In this document: positions 34,349-41,273 of the stretch, piece by piece
How the letters are laid out: the number at the start of each line of letters is the position of its first letter
Position numbering within the stretch: the first letter of the stretch is position 1
DNA from: Bacillus benzoevorans
Lineage (GTDB): Bacteria > Bacillota > Bacilli > Bacillales > Cytobacillaceae
Reading direction: 5' to 3'
DNA: 64,000 nt
Assembly: GCF_014207535.1 (NCBI RefSeq)
Contig: NZ_JACHGK010000016.1
Span: 1 to 64,000, forward strand
Made by a program: the position numbers and the translations under genes
Notes under the pieces: model-generated
Seen by the model: only the letters and a program-made list of their open reading frames with translations
Database searches by the model: none
What the model was told of the DNA's origin: nothing

Positions 34349-36547
34349 TTATAATTCTTTAAACTTACGTGAATTCCCTATCTTCTCTCTAGTATTTTTA
34401 AGAAGTTTATATGACGACTCTGGTAACATTTGAAACTGTTCAGGACCTATAACATGTGTTATCACTTTTGTTAACTCTTTATTTTTGTTCATTCCCACCA
34501 ATACGCAATACGCTGGCTCATCTTCAAAAACAACTCTCTCCATTAAAAACCGTTTACGTTGAACTACATCCTTAAATAATTTATTGGACGCGTGAAGTAG
34601 GAATATCATTATAACGGGTAATTCACTGATTCTATCTTCCTTTTTAAAGTTGAATGCCATATATGGAGTTAATATTGCTTTGCGATTTTTAAATTCTGCA
34701 AGCCTTTTACTTCTTGATAAAAGAAACTCATTAATATTATCCCTCGAATATGAATCTAATAAAAGAAGGTATCTTGCAGCTCGTATACACAAATGATCTT
34801 TTGTACCATCTAGTAAATTAATTAGTTGTTCAAACATGAAATCCATCTCTTGTTTAGGCTTTGGTGCAGGTCCAATTAAGAGATCAAGAAAACTTTCCCC
34901 TTCACCATCATCAAGATCGGAGTTGATTTTTCTTGCCATGTAGGCATCAATTTCATCTCTATGACTAGCAATAAATATTTCACCTATGTCTTCTTCATCA
35001 GCAATCTCTTGAATACGCGTAGAATAGTCATTATATGCAAAATACATCCCTATATGGTCCAATTCATCATTAACCTTTATATAAGGATTCTTAGCAGCAT
35101 GACTCCTTTGATATAGATAATTTAAGAACAAACTTGGAGAATCAAAAAGCTCAGGGTATACTCTCAAATCGTTAACAGAAACACACCAAACAGGCAGATC
35201 GCTATTTTGAATAAATTCCGTCTTTTCAATTTGAGATGCAATTTCGTTAAAATCATCTAATGTGACACAACAAGCTTGTATAAATTTAATATTTTCAATA
35301 GAAGTAATTAATTTATAACGCTTTTTAGTCTCTTTTTGATAAATTTCTAACTTCCCTACCCTTCTATATTCTTCAAAAAGTCGTAAGGATTGTTCATAAG
35401 GATTTTTTGCTAAGTCATTTAATGATTTTTTGTAGGCTTCTTCATCCGAAAAAGGTGAAACGGGTGACAATGCCCCACCCTTCACTTCTGTAATAATCAT
35501 TACATCATCAAATAAAATAATACCATCACATTCACACCATTCATTTTTTCCATTTGCACCAACTGGAGCTTTGTAAAAGATATTTTGAAACATTTGAGAT
35601 GTGGGCAAGATGGTTTTAAAAAACCTAAAAGGTAATGACTCCGATAGATCCTTTTGAATGTCATTAATCCTATTTGAAATACTACTTTTCTTTCTACGCA
35701 TAGCTCTTAATACCGTTCTATAAAAGTTATCAATTAAATTATCTATGGAAAAACAGTAATATTTACCACCAATACCAATGAAGGGATTGTATTTTATCGG
35801 AGGCTCCTTTAGCATCACTTGAAGGTCACTTTTGTAAAAGTCTTTGTATTCGCCTTGTTGAAGTGATAATTCCCGAATAAATTCTATTGGCCATCCTGTA
35901 ATATCTTTAACATTAAAGTATTCGGCTAGATTTAACAATTCACCTTCTGATACTTCTTCTGGCGAAATGCCACTATCTATCAAAGCTTCCATAAATCCCA
36001 TAGTACGTAAATTTCTGCTGATTGCTAAAAGGCCTTCTACCAGATCAAAGCTTGTTATGCCAAAGATATCATTTAAAAGATCTGTGTACGGAGATAACAT
36101 ATCTGTAAAATGTTCTTTTTCAAAAAAAGGATACAATGATCCAGAAACGTTCATTTGCATACCTTGTGAATACTTAATTAATTCATCCTTTGGTGCGAAG
36201 TTTACATAAACAGTTGCAGCAGTAAAAAGCTTCTCTAGTTCCTCTATATAGCAAGTTATTTCATCTAAATTTAAGCACACAGTTCCTACATTTACATCAC
36301 TAGTCACTAAAAGACTTTGTGTGAAATCAAGCAATTTGTTCTCATAAGGCTTAACATTACCGTGAACCGATGCCTCTATGTCCCCAAAATGGTTAAAAAA
36401 CTTATGCCCATGCAATTGAATCAAAGTAATTAAAGGATTGGCTTTAGAAATTGTGCTTCTTATCTTTGTAAGACTTTCAGCTATGTTTTTCTCCAACTTT
36501 GTTATATCCATAAAAGGCAACATATCTATTGAATCATTTACTGACAT
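34349..36547 (-). CDS. Large ExK nuclease-domain protein of unknown family
   Basis: 732 residues. An N-terminal helical region is followed by PFIGIGGKYYCFSIDNL (about 255-271) and the nuclease-like core WCECDGIILFDDVMIITEVKGG (Asp341, Glu354, Lys356), a PD-(D/E)xK or NERD-like arrangement. The C-terminal 370 residues are unassigned and lack zinc motifs. ATG 36547 has AAGGAGACGGAG upstream. It is transcribed divergently from the double-HTH gene across a 232-base region with repeated GGAACA half-sites. Neighbours on the same strand are the SEC-C nuclease and the helicase, so a shared role in nucleic-acid defence is plausible; no known named system matches in my memory. Confidence 0.7.
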   Translation of the reverse strand: MSVNDSIDMLPFMDITKLEKNIAESLTKIRSTISKANPLITLIQLHGHKFFNHFGDIEASVHGNVKPYENKLLDFTQSLLVTSDVNVGTVCLNLDEITCYIEELEKLFTAATVYVNFAPKDELIKYSQGMQMNVSGSLYPFFEKEHFTDMLSPYTDLLNDIFGITSFDLVEGLLAISRNLRTMGFMEALIDSGISPEEVSEGELLNLAEYFNVKDITGWPIEFIRELSLQQGEYKDFYKSDLQVMLKEPPIKYNPFIGIGGKYYCFSIDNLIDNFYRTVLRAMRRKKSSISNRINDIQKDLSESLPFRFFKTILPTSQMFQNIFYKAPVGANGKNEWCECDGIILFDDVMIITEVKGGALSPVSPFSDEEAYKKSLNDLAKNPYEQSLRLFEEYRRVGKLEIYQKETKKRYKLITSIENIKFIQACCVTLDDFNEIASQIEKTEFIQNSDLPVWCVSVNDLRVYPELFDSPSLFLNYLYQRSHAAKNPYIKVNDELDHIGMYFAYNDYSTRIQEIADEEDIGEIFIASHRDEIDAYMARKINSDLDDGEGESFLDLLIGPAPKPKQEMDFMFEQLINLLDGTKDHLCIRAARYLLLLDSYSRDNINEFLLSRSKRLAEFKNRKAILTPYMAFNFKKEDRISELPVIMIFLLHASNKLFKDVVQRKRFLMERVVFEDEPAYCVLVGMNKNKELTKVITHVIGPEQFQMLPESSYKLLKNTREKIGNSRKFKEL

Positions 36548-36779
36548 CGCTCCGTCTCCTTACCCTTTACTTTTATTATTTCGTTTGGAACATCCGATTA
36601 AGTTTATTAATGTTCCCCCTCAACAATATGCATTCCGTACACTTCTCCCAACTAAAACTTACCTATATACTTACTATTATACGGAATATTACCAGAAAAC
36701 TACATATAAAAAGGAACAAATGTTCTGTAACTAATTTAATATTATTAATTTCAATGACATCTAATTACAGAGGTGAACT
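36548..36779. promoter_or_regulatory. Divergent promoter region with GGAACA half-sites and an SOS-like box
   Basis: Contains GGAACAT (36587-36593), ATGTTCC (36610-36616) and the palindrome GGAACAAATGTTCT (36713-36726), plus ATTCCGTA / TACGGAAT. The last palindrome matches the LexA (DinR) core GAAC-N4-GTTC, 54 bases upstream of the double-HTH start codon. It could be an SOS box or the binding site of the HTH protein itself. Confidence 0.5.
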
Positions 36780-37529
36780 ATGGGAAATAAGGAGAATAGC
36801 TACTCTTTTGAGGACTTAATAATCAAAATTATTCATGAAGAAATGCTTATGCTTAGAAACCATTTGTCCCAAATGAAAAATCCTACTTCAAAAAGGTATA
36901 TAACAATGAACGAGGCTGTAAGTTCCACAGGAATCAGTTCATCTGTATTGCGGCAATTAACATACTCAAGGGCAATGCCACATTTAAAGGTAAAAGGGAG
37001 AATTATCTTTGATGAGAACGCAATAAAAGAAACTGTTTCTGAATACAAAGAATTTGGTTGGTCAGATCCAGAAGACCAATGGGCAGTTGCAAATGTACAA
37101 TCTGAAATTCTAGCTTTTGAAAAGAACAAGGAGGATTCAAAAATGATTGAAGATATACTAAGAGAAATAATAAGAGAGGAACTTGATAAATTTTCTACAG
37201 ATTTATATGCAGAAGCAAAAAAAGAAAAAACGCGTTACTATGGAAGAACAGTATTAACGGTAAAAGAAGCAGCCGAGTATTTCAGATCAAGTCCTGCTAC
37301 GATATACAATTTAATAAAAGAAGAAGGAATGCCCCACTTCAAAATTCAAAGCAGATCATTTATCGTTTTGGAAGAGGCGGAAGCTTTTTTATGGCGAGAG
37401 ACAGCAAAGTCTTACGCTGAAAAAGGGAATATTTATTGGCAACGTATACTTCAAAATCTTGATTGGGAAGAAAAGGAGCGAAATGCAGCCTATGCTAGAG
37501 CTTTAAAAAGACTTGAAGAGGATTTCTAA
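36780..37529 (+). CDS. Protein with two MerR/excisionase-type HTH domains
   Basis: 249 residues. The first HTH (about residues 38-80: YITMNEAVSSTGISSSVLRQ ... MPHLKVKGRIIF) and the second (about 155-205: LTVKEAAEYFRSSPATIYNL ... MPHFKIQSRSFIV) both follow the excisionase/MerR wing pattern, and appear to be an internal duplication. A charged linker separates them. The start at 36780 has AGAGGTG upstream. Divergent from the nuclease gene, it is probably the regulator of the cluster, or a DNA-binding specificity part. Terminator at 37594-37623. Confidence 0.8.
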   Translation: MGNKENSYSFEDLIIKIIHEEMLMLRNHLSQMKNPTSKRYITMNEAVSSTGISSSVLRQLTYSRAMPHLKVKGRIIFDENAIKETVSEYKEFGWSDPEDQWAVANVQSEILAFEKNKEDSKMIEDILREIIREELDKFSTDLYAEAKKEKTRYYGRTVLTVKEAAEYFRSSPATIYNLIKEEGMPHFKIQSRSFIVLEEAEAFLWRETAKSYAEKGNIYWQRILQNLDWEEKERNAAYARALKRLEEDF

Positions 37530-37593
37530 AACATTAGGTCCCTTCCTTATATATTTTAAAAAAGGAATGATTGGAGACGATATATATCCATTT

Positions 37594-37623
37594 AAAAGAA
37601 GCCCGCATTTGAGCTTCTTTTTC
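37594..37623 (+). terminator. Terminator of the double-HTH gene
   Basis: Arms AAAAGAAGC / GCTTCTTTT with a T-rich tail. It also separates the convergent gene ending at 37709. Confidence 0.7.
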
Positions 37624-37708
37624 CTTGCTAAATAGCTTTTTAAGGGGGGCTTAATCCGATAACAGTATTTACCACTAGATAACTCAAGAGGGTTTAATTT
37701 GGCTTAAT

Positions 37709-39466
37709 TCAGGCATAGTAAAACTTGATCTTTTTATAATGTGGTATCTCATTCCTAAGAGCTGTACAAATATTACGATAGCTTGATATATTAAGTTCCC
37801 TAGCTGCCTCAACAGATGAAGAAAAAGTACCCAATATATTCCCATCGAGATCAGTCGCAATAATTTTACCCTTATTCTTACCTTTCTTTACCTTACTTTT
37901 TCGTATTATTTGTTCAATTCTAGCTGTTGAAAGAGACCCATATAATTCTGATATATGTTTTTGTATTTTAATTACTTTTAAGCCCCTTTTACTTAGTTCG
38001 ATAATTAATTTATCTCGCTCATCCTTTATTTCTTTTCTCAAAATTTTTGTATCTTCATACTCATGACTTAAATCAATGTCTATATATGGTTTTAGAGTTT
38101 GATTATTTAGGATTCTTCCTATTTGCCTTCTACTCAGATCGACTTTTTTGGAAATTGCCTCATGTGATTCACCGCTTTTACGCAAATTAAAGACCTTTAT
38201 GCAAAGGTTCGTATAATAATTTTGAGATTCCTTTAATAAAATCACGGGATCCTGAAGAATAGATTTAAATTCCCGTACCTTTCTAAGTAATAGTTCCTTA
38301 TTAATCAGGAATTTTTCATTTTGATCAACCCATTGAAAAATGCTCAGTTTCTTAAAACCTTCTGAAGTGATTTTATTATATCCTTCTTCTCCCAATAAGA
38401 ATACAACTTCTAAATCATAGTCTTGATATTTCTTTATCTCCTTGTACAATCTAGTATGGATACTTAGTTTAATTTCAATTACTTTTTTATCTATTTTACA
38501 TACTATATCTAGTCGATTATTCTGATCTTTTTGCTGAAAATCAAAATAGTCGCTATGCTCTTTTATCATCCTTATTATACAATGCTCAACATAAATACCT
38601 AATATTCTTCTATCCTCAAGGTTATAATAGTCTTTTAGATCCTCACCACAGAAGGTTAAGAACTTATTAAAGGGCATTATATTTGTTATTGCAGCATAAA
38701 GATCTTGATATTTTTTTCTAATTACAGATGTAGTTAATGTTTCTTTTTCTTTGATTAGGCTAAAACATGCAATACATTGACTTTTAGTCCAGAAACCGTC
38801 CATTTTCACATTTGGTAACTTTTGTTGGAACCAGTATGATGCCAAAGTCTTTTCATTCACTTTATTTTCTAACCTAGAGACGAATAATAAAATCTCTTTT
38901 GAAATTCTGCTTTTGTGGTGAAGTGGTAAATATATTTGATTTTTCTTATTAGGTGGCTTCAAGACGTACCCAGTTTTATCCTTCGCTTTTATGGAATCAG
39001 CTTCAATTTTAAACATTCCTTCATCATAAGCCTTCTTTAGATTATTAAGGAAATCAATAAAATTTACTTCTTTAGTTGGCCTGCACTTGTCACAAACTTC
39101 GGGCTTCCCTTTAATCCTTTTATCATAATGCAGATAGTACTTGCATCTGAATATTTTATTACATGCATCACAAATACATAATATTTCAACTTTAGAGTTC
39201 GGAAGCAAGTCACTCGGACTTACTAAAAACTCATCATTAGCTTTGGTAAACGTGTACCCTTTTTCTATATAATAGCTATTATATTCTTTTCTTCCAATCC
39301 ACTTTGTTGGATACAGTTTTGGAAAAGTGGATTGATTACTCGTAAGGTGTTGTTTTGCCACTTCAAAATAATCACCTAAATCTGTAAACCTATATCCAAT
39401 AGATTCAAAGTGTTCTTTATTAGATTCAGTCCAATTCATTAATCCATGATCCGTAACTAATGCCAT
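37709..39466 (-). CDS. Zinc-ribbon / ExK nuclease / HTH / NUMOD1-like protein
   Basis: 585 residues with an unusual set of parts. A CxxC pair (99-102 and 125-128) can form a zinc ribbon. RLDIVCKIDKKVIEIK gives a PD-(D/E)xK-like core (Asp320, Glu331, Lys333) with Glu294 just before it. A helix-turn-helix follows at about 430-455 (SHEAISKKVDLSRRQIGRIL). Residues 535-583 (IIATDLDGNILGTFSSSVEA ... ISSYRNICTAL) match the NUMOD1 repeat that sits at the DNA-binding end of homing endonucleases. ATG 39466 is preceded by GGTGG. Monocistronic and convergent with the HTH gene. A site-specific nuclease is likely; homing, defence or transposition cannot be separated by sequence alone. Confidence 0.7.
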   Translation of the reverse strand: MALVTDHGLMNWTESNKEHFESIGYRFTDLGDYFEVAKQHLTSNQSTFPKLYPTKWIGRKEYNSYYIEKGYTFTKANDEFLVSPSDLLPNSKVEILCICDACNKIFRCKYYLHYDKRIKGKPEVCDKCRPTKEVNFIDFLNNLKKAYDEGMFKIEADSIKAKDKTGYVLKPPNKKNQIYLPLHHKSRISKEILLFVSRLENKVNEKTLASYWFQQKLPNVKMDGFWTKSQCIACFSLIKEKETLTTSVIRKKYQDLYAAITNIMPFNKFLTFCGEDLKDYYNLEDRRILGIYVEHCIIRMIKEHSDYFDFQQKDQNNRLDIVCKIDKKVIEIKLSIHTRLYKEIKKYQDYDLEVVFLLGEEGYNKITSEGFKKLSIFQWVDQNEKFLINKELLLRKVREFKSILQDPVILLKESQNYYTNLCIKVFNLRKSGESHEAISKKVDLSRRQIGRILNNQTLKPYIDIDLSHEYEDTKILRKEIKDERDKLIIELSKRGLKVIKIQKHISELYGSLSTARIEQIIRKSKVKKGKNKGKIIATDLDGNILGTFSSSVEAARELNISSYRNICTALRNEIPHYKKIKFYYA

Positions 39467-39643
39467 AGTATACCACCGTCAAAATTGATTTTTCTATATT
39501 ATTGGCGTGAATGGTCATTTTAATACATTGAACTAGAGGATGAGTATGTTTTTAATTTTATTAATAAGAAAAGCCCCATAGATCCTTCTCCATGAGACTT
39601 TCCTCTAATTTAATTTATGGTGGTTCTCAATGTTTTATCATTG

Positions 39644-39763
39644 TTAAAACATTACCCCCAAAACTTCAATCTGTTCCTCTTCTGTTTTTGGACCTATCTC
39701 ATGATAAATCATATATTTTTCAAATACCTTTTGACCTTCTGTAAATAACATAATAATCCCCAT
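39644..39763 (-). CDS. Small hypothetical protein (39 aa)
   Basis: The frame begins at ATG 39763 directly at the stop codon of the upstream gene (TAGGATG), with AAAGGAATG upstream. It encodes an acidic, soluble 39-residue peptide (LFTEGQKVFEKYMIYHEIGP ... EQIEVLGVMF). An internal ATG at 39751 also has a ribosome binding site (GGGG). Tight coupling to the gene at 39765-40085 is the main evidence that it is translated. Confidence 0.5.
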   Translation of the reverse strand: MGIIMLFTEGQKVFEKYMIYHEIGPKTEEEQIEVLGVMF

Positions 39764-39764
39764 C

Positions 39765-40085
39765 CTACATTCCTTTAAATCTAATTTTTAATGCTTCCAT
39801 GACCAATTGTTTATTGGTTAAATCGAGATAATCGATATCATTTAAATCCACCTTCACCTCGCCGTTGAACAAATGAATGGCAAGCCGCAACATAAACTGT
39901 TCACTTTTTGACCACGGTTTCGATACCTTTAATAACTGCTTCACATGAATAAAACCATGATTCAAATCGAAATATTTAGCTGTTAAATAGTTTTGTAGTT
40001 TGCTATGGTTTTGAAATAAATTCAATACGGATGCCCATTCTGCATTAACATTGGCCATATGAGCCACATCTTCTTTGGATATCAT
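39765..40085 (-). CDS. Hypothetical protein resembling DUF6075
   Basis: 106 residues, soluble. The C-terminal half (LRLAIHLFNGEVKVDLNDI ... VMEALKIRF) looks like the end of DUF6075 proteins, small proteins of Firmicute mobile elements; the first half differs. AAGGAG lies about 12 bases before ATG 40085. It belongs to a minus-strand run with two XRE regulators upstream and a 39-residue gene downstream. Confidence 0.6.
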   Translation of the reverse strand: MISKEDVAHMANVNAEWASVLNLFQNHSKLQNYLTAKYFDLNHGFIHVKQLLKVSKPWSKSEQFMLRLAIHLFNGEVKVDLNDIDYLDLTNKQLVMEALKIRFKGM

Positions 40086-40107
40086 TTTCTTCTTTTCACT
40101 CCTTCAT

Positions 40108-40317
40108 CTATTCAATAATAAATAAACCGTTGAATTCCATTTGGAGTTTTTCGGTTATCTTCTTTGCAACATCCGGAGATGGATGTTTCTTCAGATTAAT
40201 AATTTGATTAAGATATGCTTCACTCGTGCTGATTTCCTTTGAAAACTGACGCTGTGAGTAACCCTTCTCCATCAAAATGATTCTAAATTGAACTGGATCC
40301 TTTAACGATATTTTCAT
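40108..40317 (-). CDS. Small XRE-family HTH regulator
   Basis: 69 residues, almost entirely one helix-turn-helix (LMEKGYSQRQFSKEISTSEAYLNQI). Phage and ICE repressors of this size bind DNA as dimers. It is about 60 percent identical by eye to the next gene upstream (40454-40666), a tandem duplication. AAAGGCG precedes the ATG. Confidence 0.85.
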   Translation of the reverse strand: MKISLKDPVQFRIILMEKGYSQRQFSKEISTSEAYLNQIINLKKHPSPDVAKKITEKLQMEFNGLFIIE

Positions 40318-40453
40318 TTATGTCGCCTTTCTTTTAAAAAGTAGATGCTTTGTTTTAACTCTTGATTACATATTATTACCGGATACCTCTCTCAACAAAT
40401 GGGAGTTTGAGAGGCTTAACTTAAACTCTCATTTGACAAATTTCTTGAATGTG

Positions 40454-40666
40454 CTATTTAGTAATTTTAAATACATCATGAAAATTAAGCTTTAATACAG
40501 AGACAATTTTCTTCGCAACCGAGGGACTAGGATTCTTCTTGTCATTCATTATTTGATTTAGATAATTCTCACTCATCCCTAAGCTTTTTGAAAAAGCCCG
40601 CTGAGAATAACCTTTTTCAATTAAGGCCATCCGCAGCTTCTCCTTATTCTTTAGTACAATCTTCAT
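40454..40666 (-). CDS. Small XRE-family HTH regulator (paralogue)
   Basis: 70 residues with the same HTH layout (LIEKGYSQRAFSKSLGMSEN ... PSPSVAKKI) as the gene at 40108-40317. AGGAGG lies 13 bases upstream of ATG 40666. It is divergent from the DUF3987 gene and so is placed like a Cro/CI-type switch controlling the mobile-element genes. Confidence 0.85.
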   Translation of the reverse strand: MKIVLKNKEKLRMALIEKGYSQRAFSKSLGMSENYLNQIMNDKKNPSPSVAKKIVSVLKLNFHDVFKITK

Positions 40667-40692
40667 TTAGAATGGACACCTCCTACAAATAG

Positions 40693-40760
40693 AAAAGGGA
40701 TAACCGCCAATAGATTCGTAGCTTTAAACTACTCGTCTTTGAATTGGGGTTATCCCTTTT
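40693..40760. terminator. Long-range hairpin with terminator-like ends
   Basis: Perfect arms AAAAGGGATAACC / GGTTATCCCTTTT enclosing 42 bases. T-tracts follow on both strands. It lies just upstream of the XRE gene and could act as attenuator or terminator. Confidence 0.5.
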
Positions 40761-41032
40761 TAAGAACTATATTTTGTTTTGTATGATCTTTTGTATGAAT
40801 ACTATAACAGGGGTTGTTTCAGATTTTAATAGTTTCAAACATATTTTTTAAAAAGACTTTTATTTATTTTAACTGTTGCTATAAGAATGTATTCTTTTTT
40901 CTTTTCTTATTATATCCACTGCATTCTTATATTTTAAGAGATAAAAGCAAACGATTATTTTTTGAAAGTTATCTATTGCCAAATGTATAATTTTATATTA
41001 CTATAACGATAACTTAATAAACGAGATAAGGG

Positions 41033-41092
41033 AAAAACCCAATCGATAGACGCCTATACAATAATATAGGTCCTATTCGGTTGGGTTTTTTT
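41033..41092 (+). terminator. Compound terminator upstream of the DUF3987 gene
   Basis: Outer arms AAAAACCCAATCGATAG / CTATTCGGTTGGGTTTTT, an inner hairpin CCTATA / TATAGG, and a T7 tail. With no plus-strand gene upstream it may end a leader or small RNA transcript. Confidence 0.65.
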
Positions 41093-41151
41093 GTCGTCTA
41101 TTAAGGAAAAATGCGAAAGTAGTGATGTGGTATGTAGCATACAAAAAAAGA

Positions 41152-41246
41152 TTTAGGGGCATTAGGGTACTCGCTTAGATTTATCTACCCCTGACCCAAA
41201 GCCTTGCTAATAAAGGGATGCTGATCCATTAGGGGAATTAAGGTAC
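41152..41246 (+). repeat. TTAGGGG direct repeats before the DUF3987 gene
   Basis: TTTAGGGGCATTAGGGTAC (41152-41170) and ATTAGGGGAATTAAGGTAC (41228-41246) agree at 16 of 19 positions. Inverted relatives occur inside the 3' end of the next gene (42888-42905 and 42958-42983). Confidence 0.6.
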
Positions 41247-41273
41247 AAAATAACATTAGAAGGAGCAATCACG

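Larger units (their letters stand above)
40667..41273. other. 607-base control region of the mobile-element core
   Basis: No gene. It holds a long-armed hairpin (40693-40760), a compound plus-strand terminator (41033-41092) and two copies of a TTAGGGG-type direct repeat (41152-41170 and 41228-41246) before the DUF3987 start. Promoters are not clear. Confidence 0.6.
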
